A DNA stretch of 64,000 bases from Malurus cyaneus samueli (lineage: Eukaryota; Chordata; Aves; Passeriformes; Maluridae). Every line of letters begins with the position of its first letter. Position 1 is the first letter of the stretch. Location: NCBI GenBank assembly GCA_009741485.1, contig CM019227.1, forward strand, positions 9,650,236-9,714,235. Reading direction: 5' to 3'. Shown here piece by piece: positions 23,901-32,473 of the stretch. Made by a program: the position numbers and the translations under genes. Under the pieces are notes generated by a model. The model saw only the letters and a list, made by a program, of their open reading frames with translations, had not been told where the DNA came from and did not search any database.

Positions 23901-26900
23901 AGGGTTTGGTGGGAGCCTGAGGTCTGTGATTCCCCGTGGATGTGTTTGGGATGCGGGCAGAGGTGGGAGGTGACACGGAGGATGCTCTGGCAGACACTGG
24001 GTGGGTTTAGGAGGCCATGGCTGGAGAGGGGGAAGGAAAAAGCCTTCCTGTCATCCCAACGGGAATGAAAAAAGGAAAATCCCACCCTTTAGGGAAGGAG
24101 GGGTCTGCTCTGGGTATCTGGGAGCCAGGACCAACCCTCTGGGCACAGGTTTGGGTTCTGATGCCGTCGCTCTGCAGGTGAACGGGATAAACGTGGAGGG
24201 TTTGCGGCACTCGGAGGTGGTGTCCCACATCAAATCCAGGGAGAGCGAAGCCAGGCTCCTGGTGGTGGACCCCGAAACCGACGAGTACTTCAAGAAGCTG
24301 GGGGTGACCCCCACGGAGGAGCACACCAAAGGTGAGCCCTTCCTCCCGCAGGGTGACTCACTGTGCCATGGGTGGGATCTCAGGAGTTAGGGAGAGTCAT
24401 GCTTCCCTCCTGTCTCATCCCTCAGTGGTTTCCTGAGCACCACCCAGCTATTTATAAATGGTGAGAATACACCCTCATCCAGCCAAAAAACAGTTTGTTG
24501 CTTTTACACGGTGAATAATTAACTCTGGAACTCGCTGCCACGGGGGGACTGAGGTGTGGTGGGATGAGGGGGAGCCTTCAAAGATGGGTTCAACAGGGCT
24601 TGGAGCAAACTATTCTGGTGGAAGGTGTCCCTGCCATGGTGGGACTGGATGAGCTCTAAGGTCCCTTCCAACCCAAATCACCAATTCCCTGATTCCCTGA
24701 ACGTTTCTCTTCGCTCCAGTGGGCACCTGGAGAGCACTGAAGCAAGGCTGGTGCGTGCAGAAGGGAGACTCCACGCCGGCTGATCACGGCCTGGCCGCTG
24801 CAGGAAATGTTTTCCCGGCTGCCGAAACCTGGCAGGGAAAGCTGCTCCTCCACTCCCCAACCTGCCCCGCTGCCGCCTGGGGACCGAGCTCCCAGCCCTG
24901 CCCGTCCTGTCCCGGCTCAATGGGCAGCTCTGTTTCCCAGCACAGCTGTTCCTTATCTGATCCCACGGCGCTCCGGGGATGCTCAATGGGCAGATTTGTC
25001 CCGGGAAATGGGTCAGACAATGCTGGGCAGCGCACGGGGCGAGCGCGGTGTCAGATGCTCCGAGGAGGAGCCGGGGCTGTCTGCTGGCGCTGCCATAAAG
25101 GAGCCCTTGTTCCCGGGATGGGGCCGGGGCCACCGAGCCCGTTGGGATTTCTGCGCTCACCCCGGAGCAGGAATTGGCTCTGCCTGGCACCTGCCAAAGG
25201 TGCCAAAGGGCTCTGGGAGATGCTGCTGTTTGCAGGGTGACAGGGAATAAGAATTGTCCTCTTTAACTGAACTGCTTTGGCCTCAAACTGACCATCCCCA
25301 ACCTTGCAGCTCATCCTGAGCACCTCAACCTCTGAGCCAATGGGTGGGTTCTAAAACCCTTTTAGATTAAGGAAATACAGAAATATTTCTAGACATGGGC
25401 AAATTTGGTTTCAAAGGCCAGTCCCACTTTTCTATTCCTTGTCATCCGAAGCTTGTTTTTAATTTGAATAATTTGAAATTTAGCTACTTATGGTACCAGA
25501 GCCTACAGACCTAAACATCACTTCTGTGTGAGCTGACTCTTGTGATGCCCATTGCTCAGAGCTTATTCTACCCTAAACACGAGTCCAACATTCACAGGTA
25601 TAAAATATTTAAGAATCCCAAAGTCACAACTGAGATTTTTGCACCAGCATGCTCTCAAAATCATTATTTAGGTTTATTTTCCTGCTTTGCCCCAGAAATC
25701 CCTACAGTCTGCAGTGATGCAGCCCTGAATCAGTCCCTAGGGAATCGTGCACGCTTGACATAATTCAGTTATTAATCCTGTCCCAATTAACACATCTGTT
25801 AGTCTGGAGCAGTGAAACATGGTAATGCCTGGGGCAATGACTTGATCATGGTGACTGGCAGCTTAAATGCATAGAATTTGCCATTGTGTGGGCTATTGTT
25901 AGTGTAAATCACTGGAAGTGAGCAGAAAACATTCCAGGGCATCTTGAGAGCAGGTTATGTGCCAGGCACTGTTGTGACAACACCACGGTGGTGATTTTGA
26001 TGAAGATTTTTGAGTTGGCTTTAAGATTTTTTGATTTGAAAACTTCTGAAGACAAACTATTTAATGGTCAAAAAATAAAATGGGAGTGTGCTGCAGTTGG
26101 TGCCTGTAGGAGATTACTTGGTCCCCTTCCTGGCAGGTGTTTTCCTCTGATCAAAAGGGTGGAATGGAGTGAATTCCAGGGAATTGGCAGGTTCCATAGG
26201 GGCACAGGGAGGGTGGAAAGGCTTCTGTGTGCGCAGGGAAACAGCACAGGACAGAGTCAAGGGACAGGATGAGCTGCTGGGGTGGGCAGGGGAGGAGGAA
26301 GGTGTGGCGTGGCAGGTGATGATGCTGAGGGATGCTTTCCTGGGGTCTGAGGAGCAATCCCGGCTTTTCTGGGATCTGAGGCAGCAATCCCAGCCCAGGG
26401 CACTCACTCACTGTGTGATCTCTCTGTGCTGTCCAGGTGTGGTGCCCCAGCCCATGACCAATGGATCTGCACAGACCCAGGTGAGTCCTCGCTGGCTGCA
26501 GGGGATGGCCGGGGCAGGGGCCATGTGCTGGAGTGACCAGGGGTATCAGGGTCATCCCGGGCTCATTCAGCTCAGCTTTGCTGCTGCTGGCTGGCTTTCA
26601 TTGCTTCCCACTGCAGCTTTAATGTAGGGGTTGAACAAGGCCAGTTTCAGCCCCATTTAATCCCAGTGGCCGAGGGAGGAGGTGGCCATGTCCCGGTTCT
26701 GGCAGGACGGGGACCACACTCTGCCTGGGGAGAGCAGCAGGACCATCCCCTCCCGGCTCCATTCCCATCCCTGGAGCAGCCCAGCATTGCTCTACCTGGC
26801 TGTTTATTGTGTGTTTAATTCCATCTGCCACAAACCAGACTGACATTTTCCTTCCCTCCAGCTGAACGGAGGATCCACATCATCATCTCACAGCGACCTG

Positions 26901-28930
26901 CAGAGTCCTGGGAAGGAATCCGAGGTAAAACCCCCAAACACTCCCTGTCCACTCACACCCTGCTGTGGGTACAGTCCTTCCTCTCAGTGCTGTGATTGAT
27001 GTGTTTTCAGTTCAGCTCCCACGTTCACCTATATCCACCCAGGAACCAAAATCCTGGGTTTTCTCTCATCCCTTGCGCTGTGGGTGTGTGGAGCAGGGAG
27101 CACCCAGGGGAAGCACAGCAAGGTCATTGGTACCCAGCTGGGCAGTGACTCCTGCTGGGATGGTTTGGGAGGTGAAAGGATGTCTGCAGGAGTTTTTTTA
27201 TTTACAAGATAATTACACTGATGAGATACAGCAAAGCTGGGGATCCCTGAGGAGCAGAACTGTGAGGCTCAAGTGCTGCTACCAGGACCAGGGCAGGCTA
27301 CAATTTAAAGAAAGCCAATGTTTGGGGTTTTTTTTTAAGTTTGGAGCACAGTGAATTTATCAGTGTTTAAAGGAGGGAAGGAATTGGTTTTGGTGACTGG
27401 CAGGGCTGAGGGGGTTTTTCTGCTGTGGCTCAACACTGAAAAGGGACAAAACTTGTTGGTCAAGGTAAAGTGGCAACCTTTCAAAAGAAAGTCAACACAG
27501 GGCATAAATTGGTATTCTCAAGTGTTACTGATTTAGCAGGTTTGCTTCCTCTTAAAATAAGAAGTGGGGATTTGTAAAGCGCTCAAAGATGTATCTTTAG
27601 CACAAGGTTCTGCTAAGAATAGAGGGAAGTCTCCCTGCAGGTGCTCTGTGGGATCTCTGCTGTGCTGTCCCCTGCCCCAGGACGTTTGGGAGCAGGAATG
27701 TGACAACCCCAAGTGCTCATAGGGCCTCTCTGTGAGCCCCCCAGCCCCAAAGCCTCTCTCGGGCACCAGCTGTGTCCGAGCTGTGGCCAGACGCCTGCAA
27801 TCTGCCACCCTGAGCATTGAATAATGCATGTCCTGATCCAATGGCTGCTGCCTTGGGAAAGCCAGGCTGTGTCCTCGTAGTGAGCATGGCAGGTTCTCTC
27901 CCTGAGTCACCTTTGGGCTGCTTCAGGGGTCACTGCACGATGAGTCAGAGTCCCTGGGGTGGCAAAGTTGGAAAGGTGGGCTGGAGCACTGCGGTGCCTC
28001 CCATAGAGCCACCCTCGGGCTGTTCAGGGGTCACTCTGCCACCTCTGTGCTGGAAGCCAAAGTCCCTGGGGGTGTGAGGGCTTTGCTGGGCTCAGTTTGG
28101 TTTGGTTCAGCCCAGCAAGGCTGGGGGAAGGCCCTGCCCATGGTTATCAGTAGGGTTTGTGCGGTCATTATTTCAGAGCTGGGCATGTCTGGTGGGGCAG
28201 CAGGGCCGGCAGGAAAGCTTTGAAACGTTTCCCTGGAACCAAAGGTCCCCATTCTGTGCATTCCCCACACCTGACACAAGTGCAGTTTTTGTGCTCCTGC
28301 TTTTCCACTTGCAGCTGTGCTGTCCCACATCTTTCAGGCAGCAGAAACACCCCCACAGAATTGGTGGAGCTGTAATGTCCGTGGCCATGTGGCTGCTGCT
28401 GCCTGTGAAACCATGGACATGGCACAGGGAAGAGCCTTTCACCTTCTGCTCCTAAAAACCCGTCCCTGCCCATTTGCTGATCGTGCAGGCTGGAGGAAAT
28501 CCTTCATGGGAAGGGTTGTTAAGCACTGGAAGTGTGCAGGTTGAGAGTCCCCATCCCTGGAGGTGTCCAAGGAACGCCTGGAGGTGTCCAAGGAATGCCT
28601 GGAGGTGGCACTCAGTGCTCTGGGCTGGGTGACAAGGTGGGGATCGGGCATAGGATGGACTCCATGATCCTGGAGGGTTTTCCAGCCTCAGAGATTCCAT
28701 GAAAGGCTGTGGGACCCTGCAGGGTGTGGGAATGCTGCCAGGGGTGACAGCTCTTGTCCCTTTCCACGCAGGACGGAGACACGGACAAGAAGGACCCGTT
28801 TGAGGAGAGTGGGCTGAGCCTGAGCCCGACGGCCGCCGAGGCCAAGGAGAAGGTGAGGGCCAAGCGTGTGAAGAAGCGAGCGCCGCAGATGGACTGGAAC
28901 AAGAAACGGGAGATTTTCAGCAATTTCTGA
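2702..28930 (+). CDS. NHERF2: NHERF2 (SLC9A3R2) PDZ scaffold, exons 2-7, 5' partial
   Basis: Na+/H+ exchanger regulatory factor 2 is a cytoplasmic scaffold under the apical membrane. Its two PDZ domains bind C-termini of transporters and receptors (NHE3, CFTR), and its C-terminal tail binds ezrin/radixin/moesin. Seen here: join of 2702-2959, 21557-21729, 24178-24331, 26437-26480, 26862-26924 and 28772-28930, all with AG acceptors and GT donors and compatible phases. The exons give the end of PDZ1 (VVQRIKAVE), PDZ2 ([28 protein letters not shown]), a Ser-rich linker and the ERM-binding tail ending in [13 protein letters not shown]. Exon 1 with the PDZ1 start is upstream of the window. Exon 3 as written is out of frame near its 3' end (see findings), so the assembled frame is broken there. 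NHERF1 is excluded by the linker and by synteny with NTHL1/TSC2. Confidence 0.93.
4090..4215. repeat. 42-bp tandem repeat, 3 copies
   Basis: Three adjacent copies starting at 4090, 4132 and 4174, each beginning gagc(c/t) and ending ggctctccag or similar. Copies 2 and 3 differ at a few positions. Confidence 0.9.
7141..7171. repeat. (GGGAT)n microsatellite
   Basis: Five-base repeat tgggatgggatgggatgggatgg in NHERF2 intron 2. Confidence 0.9.
7510..7652 (+). mobile_element. CR1 LINE 3' fragment
   Basis: Contains the diagnostic CR1 tail: caaggccaggttggatgggg, ggtggaaggtgtccctgcc, then gatcccttccaaccca, in the forward sense. Truncated at its 5' side. The terminal ATTCTRTG octamers have degenerated. 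Confidence 0.85.
9888..10255 (-). mobile_element. CR1 LINE 3' fragment, reverse orientation
   Basis: Reads as the reverse complement of a CR1 tail: tggtttgggttgaagggacc, aagcccatccagtgccaccc, ccagcctggccttgggcac and the upstream ctctccagctctcctggagc. At about 370 bp it is the longest CR1 piece in the window. Confidence 0.9.
10608..10653. repeat. short tandem duplication (about 21 bp, 2 copies)
   Basis: gggatgctgtgccctgggga is directly repeated twice in NHERF2 intron 2. Confidence 0.85.
11151..11315. promoter_or_regulatory. candidate intronic enhancer: four GATA motifs and an E-box
   Basis: Seen: TTATCA at 11153 and 11193, TTATCT at 11281 and AGATAA at 11308. All are WGATAR matches on one strand or the other. 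CAGCTG at 11301 sits one base before the last GATA. The function is inferred from motif density only. Confidence 0.3.
14624..14676. repeat. short tandem repeat, GGATGCATCCAGAGGG-type
   Basis: Three imperfect copies of ggatgca(t/g)ccagaggg in NHERF2 intron 2. Confidence 0.8.
15128..15222. mobile_element. short palindromic element (hairpin), unclassified
   Basis: Left arm 15134-15160 (TGTCCTGG...GGTTTT) and right arm 15190-15216 are perfect 27-bp inverted repeats. An inner GTGGGG/CCCCAC stem lies at 15161-15166 and 15175-15180. The element starts TG, ends CA, and is flanked by ctgtgg (15128-15133) and ttgtgg (15217-15222), a 5-of-6 match that resembles a target-site duplication. It could be a fold-back element, a remnant of LTR-type ends, or a hairpin-RNA locus. 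Assignment as mobile is inference. Confidence 0.5.
16625..16648. repeat. (GGGTTT)n short repeat
   Basis: About 3.5 copies of gggttt followed by gggttagg. It resembles telomeric sequence but is too short to suggest a telomeric insertion. Confidence 0.8.
17469..17489. repeat. (GT)n microsatellite followed by a CTCCTC-rich tract
   Basis: Alternating TG/GT run followed directly by a pyrimidine tract (ctcctcctgctcc...) to about 17527. Confidence 0.9.
18024..18054. promoter_or_regulatory. CACGTG E-box beside a homeodomain-type palindrome
   Basis: CACGTG at 18024-18029. ATTAATGAA (18034-18042) and its perfect inverse TTCATTAAT (18046-18054) are separated by ACC. A regulatory role is inferred only. 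Confidence 0.25.
20415..20570 (+). mobile_element. CR1 LINE 3' fragment
   Basis: Forward CR1 tail: cagctgtggctgcccctgga, tccaaggccaggttggaaga, ggccccttccaccccaaacc, then a degenerate terminus ttttgggattctgtg. Confidence 0.85.
21557..21729 (+). CDS. NHERF2: NHERF2 exon 3 (first half of PDZ2), frame broken near 3' end
   Basis: The acceptor is gaatcag before 21557 and the donor is gtggag|gtgagg. The exon encodes [20 protein letters not shown], the PDZ2 carboxylate-binding loop and first strands, then SVDPDSPA. The exon is 173 nt, but both flanking introns require a multiple of 3 (phase 0 in, phase 0 out). After DSPA the written frame reads [12 protein letters not shown] and then TGA across the donor. 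The expected SRAGLRPQDR-type residues are recovered only by switching frame several times within about 45 nt. Splice sites and all other exons are intact. Confidence 0.88.
21912..22060 (-). mobile_element. CR1 LINE fragment, reverse orientation, old
   Basis: Reverse complement of the CR1 3' region: tgtttaggctgggaaagcc, ttccaagatgactgagtcca, then aggccagcactgccccatgt. Diverged. Confidence 0.65.
22421..22915. repeat. 55-bp minisatellite, about 9 copies
   Basis: The unit begins GCACAGCAGCCATCACCCC and ends ACGGATATCCCCTGCTCAG. First copies are diverged, middle copies nearly identical, and one copy near 22699 has lost about 13 bp of the 5' part. It lies between the two exons of PDZ2. Confidence 0.96.
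23611..23680. promoter_or_regulatory. candidate regulatory cluster: SOX-like and AP-1-like sites
   Basis: Seen: AACAATG at 23635, TGAGTCA at 23645, CATTGTC at 23653 (inverse SOX), AACAAT at 23674 and ACAAAG at 23611, within 70 bp of CpG-rich intron sequence. The role is inferred. Confidence 0.3.
24178..24331 (+). CDS. NHERF2: NHERF2 exon 4 (second half of PDZ2)
   Basis: The acceptor is tctgcag before 24178 and the donor is aaag|gtgagc, giving phase 0 in and phase 1 out. It encodes [20 protein letters not shown], then [20 protein letters not shown] and EEHTK. This is the C-terminal half of PDZ2 and its extension, highly typical of NHERF proteins. Confidence 0.95.
24332..26436 (+). other. NHERF2: NHERF2 intron 4
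   Basis: Contains a forward CR1 fragment near its start. The rest (about 24.7-26.4 kb) is unique sequence, with an AT-richer part around 25.3-26.1 kb. No exon was recognised. Confidence 0.7.
24508..24700 (+). mobile_element. CR1 LINE 3' fragment
   Basis: Forward CR1-type sequence: ctctggaactcgctgccac, gggttcaacagggcttggag, ggtggaaggtgtccctgcca, gtcccttccaacccaaatca and a degenerate terminal ttccctgattccctga repeat. Confidence 0.85.
26437..26480 (+). CDS. NHERF2: NHERF2 exon 5 (linker)
   Basis: A short 44-nt exon, acceptor gtccag before 26437 and donor cag|gtgagt. Phase 1 in and phase 0 out completes 15 codons: [15 protein letters not shown]. The PMTNG segment aligns with the human PVTNG linker. 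Confidence 0.9.
26862..26924 (+). CDS. NHERF2: NHERF2 exon 6 (Ser-rich linker)
   Basis: 21 codons, phase 0 at both ends, acceptor ctccag before 26862 and donor gag|gtaaaa. It encodes [20 protein letters not shown], matching the LNGGSACSSRSDL linker of mammalian NHERF2. Confidence 0.93.
28490..28705 (+). mobile_element. CR1 LINE 3' fragment with internal duplication
   Basis: Forward CR1: aaatccttcatgggaaggg, gagagtccccatccctggag, ctctgggctgggtgacaagg, then ggatggactccatgatcctg and cagagattccatga. The segment ggaggtgtccaaggaa(c/t)gcct is tandemly duplicated inside the element. It ends about 65 bp before NHERF2 exon 7. Confidence 0.85.
28772..28930 (+). CDS. NHERF2: NHERF2 exon 7 (ERM-binding C-terminus and stop)
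   Basis: The acceptor is cacgcag before 28772 and the stop TGA is at 28928-28930. The 52 codons include [20 protein letters not shown] and the ezrin-binding tail [16 protein letters not shown]. The tail is essentially that of the vertebrate family and fixes both gene identity and the end of translation. Confidence 0.96.
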   Translation, partial: DGDTDKKDPFEESGLSLSPTAAEAKEKVRAKRVKKRAPQMDWNKKREIFSNF

Positions 28931-31214
28931 GCCCTGCTGGGGGCCGCCGTCCGCTCTCCTCCCGCCCCAGCTCGGACGTTTCGGAGGTGCCTACGCCCTG
29001 TCCTTCAGTGTCCACGTGAGATGCTTTGTGCTCTGCTCTTCACTGGTTGCTTTTACAAGGCGTATTTTAAAGTCCTTTTTATTTTTATTTTTTATTATTA
29101 TTGTTATTATTATTATTATTGTTACTCACCAGCGATTCTCATAAGACAAACGTGACCAAAGCTCCTTTTCTTGCTTGCTTTTGAGCCTGGCTCCAGCTGC
29201 CCACCGTCCCCCGTTCCTATGAGAAAGGACTGGAAGAATTTTAACTCTTGTTTCTTACCCGCATCATTTAGGCTTCTGTTACTTCTTTTTTTACTTTTTA
29301 TGAGGGGTGTTTTGGGTTTGTGGGTGTCCCAGACTGAGCCCCATGGGATGCTCTGTGCCTGTGTAAATGGCTCACGGTGGGTGCCCGCAGGCTGGGGGTG
29401 CCAGGGACCCCATCCCCAGCTCCCAATGCCCACCTACTCCCACCATGGGAAAATGGACTGTGGCTGGAAATCTCTTGTTGGCTTTGCTATTGAAGCAAAA
29501 ACGATTGTTTGTTTGTTGTTTTTTTTTTTTTTTTTTTTAATGAAGTCCATGTGTTTCCAGTTAGCTTAGAAACCTTCCCCCCACCAGCAGCTCCTGCCCC
29601 AGCAGTAAAAGCCTGTTTTTCATCCAGACAGCTCTGCAGTGGGGAGGAGGGCAGGGTTTAAAAGCAATCCCCATCTGCAGCCATGGATGTGGCAGGGGAA
29701 GGAGAGTGCAGGGCCGTTCCTGCCCCATGGAGCACGAAGATGAGAAACACGAGATGCTACAAAAACTCATGGACAGAGCTGGAAATGAGGACGACCCAAC
29801 ATCTGCTTCCAGGAGAGAACATGAGGATGCACCTCCAGCTGCAGGCTCGGCACTGGGGAGCAGGGCTGGGCTGTGGCTGGAGCCTTGTCCAGGTCCCATC
29901 TGGGCTGGGATTTGGTGTCTCCAGTCCAGGAATGCCTCTCCGGTGGAAGGACATCCTCTGAAGCTGTGGGGTGTTTGTGGAAATGGGGCAGGCACTGGTG
30001 TGATGGGGTGGGCAGCAGCTTGGGCTTCCTGTGGCCTCCTTCAAACCCCCACTCTCGGCATTCAAAGTGTATCTTTAAAGCATTACAGATTAAGTCCATT
30101 TAAGCTCTTTATTATTGCCTTTGGCTGTGTGAGCGAAGGTGACTCAGCTGAGCTGTTCCCAGGGCTGGGGCTGGAGCTCTCCCACTCCCTGCCAGCTCCA
30201 GCAGCAATCCCAGCCCTGCTGTGGGAAGGGACTGGGAGTACAAACACACTTTTCCCAGCTGAGAGCAAACGGCAGCGATCACCTGGCCATGGATGAGGTG
30301 TGAACACGGAGCTGTGGTCATGCCCTGCCTTGCTCCAGCTCTTCTGTGATAAAAACCCTCGGGTGGTCAGTGTGCTACGGATGTGGGAACGGCTCTGCAC
30401 GGATTTCCTAAGGTATTTCCAAAACATAGAGCTAAAAGGTGCCTTATACCATTCTCTGCTCTCCTCAGCAGCGGGCTGGGCCTCAGCACGGGGTGTTCAG
30501 CTTCCCTGGGGAGCAGTTGGTGCCTGTGGCCCTTTGCTGCTGGCAGGAGAGCGTGGAGAGCCTCAGGGTGAAGGAGACGAGTTCTCTTGATGAAAGTTAT
30601 ATTTCAGGATTGTTGATGGGCTGAACAGGTTGAAAACAATGACTTTGGAGAGGAACTGGTGCAGGTGTTTGGCTGTGGGTGACGAGACAGGCAGTGGGAT
30701 GATGGAATGCGGAGAGGTTGCCTCTCCTTGGGGCTCTGCCATTAACAAGACACCTCTTCCCTATCCCACTTCAAATTACCTGCTCTCTTTTTGGCCCCCA
30801 AAATATTATCTTCTCTCTCTGGGTAATGTTTGGAAGGAGCCCTTCTTTTCCATGGTGTGCACATTGCTTCCCATGCCCACGTTGCCAAACCCCGGCAGCG
30901 CCCGGGCTGCGCAGGGCAGAGCATTCCCAGGACACTCTGCACGGCAGAGAGCAGAGACCTGGTGTAAACACCCGATTTCTCATCCAAGACTGCTGTAGTT
31001 GAGGGGGGAAAGAATTAAAAAAAAACACCTTGTGTAGTTTTGAATGTAGATCAAAAGAAATCAGGTGCGCGAATCCGTACTGGTAAGATTGAAAATCTTA
31101 ATCTCCTTAGTCCATGGAAACTGCTCCTGGTTGAAGCATTACTGCATTCCTGACATCTTGTAGCTCAGTAGTAATTATTCAGTTCCTGTACATTTAACTT
31201 GGAAAAGAAAAATC

Positions 31215-31220
31215 AATAAA
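31215..31220 (+). other. NHERF2: polyadenylation signal AATAAA (proximal), NHERF2
   Basis: Canonical AATAAA on the plus strand in the distal 3'UTR, 59 nt before a second copy. Either copy could end the transcript. Confidence 0.65.
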
Positions 31221-31273
31221 GTCTAAGGCTGTCAGCAGCACTGCAAACCCACCCTGTACACTGTAATGTCAGT

Positions 31274-31279
31274 AATAAA
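31274..31279 (+). other. NHERF2: polyadenylation signal AATAAA (distal), NHERF2
   Basis: Canonical AATAAA in agtaataaacttgg, followed within 30 nt by GT-rich sequence (ttggtttgcc). This is the last plus-strand signal before the NTHL1 tail. Confidence 0.7.
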
Positions 31280-31300
31280 CTTGGTTTGCCATGTACCCCG

Positions 31301-32014
31301 CACTTATCTGCTCCTTCCCCGGCTGCCCAGGGAGCTCCAGAGCGGAATTGCAGCCCTTTTGCACATTGTAAACTTTGTTTCCTCCCTCACCTCTTTAAAG
31401 AGGAGCTGGAATTAAGCCTTTGAAGCTCCACAATGAAGTCAGCACTGCCCTTTCTTTGAAGAACAAAACGCAGCGGGGGTGGTGTCCCTCGGTCAGCTCC
31501 TGGGGACACAGCCTGGCTCCCCTGGCTGCTGTAACCCTTGTGGCACACACAGAGGGGCTCTGGCTCATCCCCTGTCCCTACTCTTCTATTGCCAGGACCC
31601 AGAGGTCACTTGTCCAGGCAGTGATTCCCTGTGCTCCTGGCTTGGGAAGGCTTCTGTGCCTCAGAATCCCCAAAGCTGGAAAAGACCTCCAGGATCATCG
31701 AGTTGAACCTGTGCCTGATCCCCACCTTGTCCCCAGCCCAGAGCACTGAGTGCCACCTCCAGGGAGGGACTCTACCATGTCCCTGGGCAGCCCCTTCCAG
31801 TGCTAACAACCTTCTCCATGAAGAAATTCCTCCTGCTGTCCCATCGTGACTGTCCCCTGGCCCAGTTCTTGTCCTGGTGCCAGCACACCTCAACATGCAG
31901 AGCCCCTGGCAGGGCAGGGCTGGTTGTCATGGTCTCAGCCTTGCTGAAGTCACCCACACTCTCCTCCCCTCACTCAGTGTCACAACAAAAACGCCAGCAA
32001 ACCTCGTGGGTGCA
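31301..32014. other. NHERF2-NTHL1 tail-to-tail intergenic region
   Basis: About 0.7 kb between the inferred 3' ends of the two genes. It contains a reverse CR1 fragment and no recognised gene. Confidence 0.65.
31660..31890 (-). mobile_element. CR1 LINE 3' fragment, reverse orientation
   Basis: Reverse complement of CR1: aaagctggaaaagacctcca, ggatcatcgagttgaacctg, ccagagcactgagtgccac, ccttctccatgaagaaattc. Confidence 0.85.
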
Positions 32015-32349
32015 AAAAAAACCGTCACCACTTTTATTAAATGAGTATTTACAAGCAGCAGCCAGTCCCTGAGGACAAAGCTTTTCTCTCCAGTGACTCA
32101 GTGTGGCACAGCTGGGACGTGCTCAGCCATTCACCCAGGCTGGAGCCTTCAGCTCTGTCTCAGCAGGATCACTGCCTCTCAAAGCTCCTTTTTCCTCTGG
32201 AGAGCTGAGCCAATGCCAGTGGCTGTTCCCTTGAGCTGCTGCAGCCTGCTCCTGTCCCCTGCAGTCACACTGCCAGCCCTGTGCCAGGCCCAGCTTTGTC
32301 AGGGCTCAGCCCAAGCAGCTTTGTGGCTCTCCAGAGGCTGGATGATCCC
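32015..32349 (-). other. NTHL1: NTHL1 3'UTR
   Basis: Sequence after the stop on the minus strand, ending about 20 nt beyond an AATAAA (plus-strand TTTATT at 32033-32038). Short, with no other feature recognised. Confidence 0.65.
32033..32038 (-). other. NTHL1: polyadenylation signal AATAAA, NTHL1
   Basis: Minus-strand AATAAA about 312 nt after the NTHL1 stop codon. It is the first canonical signal downstream. Confidence 0.65.
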
Positions 32350-32473
32350 TCAGACTCTCTTGGCAGCCGGGCAAATGTCCTGGTTGAGGCACTGGCTGCA
32401 GCGAGGGTTCACAGGCAGGCAGGTCTGCTGGCCAAAGCCCACCAGGAGCCAGTTTATCTCCCTCCAGAGCTCC
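32350..32473 (-). CDS. NTHL1: NTHL1 coding exon 6 ([4Fe-4S] loop, stop)
   Basis: Acceptor cgctgcag, then [18 protein letters not shown] and [10 protein letters not shown], ending AAKRV and TGA at 32352-32350. All four cluster-binding cysteines are present. Confidence 0.96.

Larger units (their letters stand above)
21730..24177 (+). other. NHERF2: NHERF2 intron 3
   Basis: Holds a reverse CR1 fragment, the 55-bp minisatellite at 22421-22915, and a CpG-rich stretch at 23110-23720 with a cluster of SOX/AP-1-like sites. No coding sequence was recognised. Confidence 0.7.
26481..28771 (+). other. NHERF2: NHERF2 introns 5 and 6 (around exon 6)
   Basis: Intron 5 is 26481-26861 and intron 6 is 26925-28771. 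Intron 6 carries a CR1 fragment close to its 3' end. Nothing else was recognised. Confidence 0.7.
28931..31300 (+). other. NHERF2: NHERF2 3' untranslated region
   Basis: Sequence from the stop codon to the last poly(A) signal, about 2.37 kb. It contains a T/A-rich run at 29075-29125 (TTATTATTATT-type) and a T-homopolymer at about 29519-29538. No conserved ORF was recognised. The end is inferred from the AATAAA at 31274 plus about 20 nt. Confidence 0.75.
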
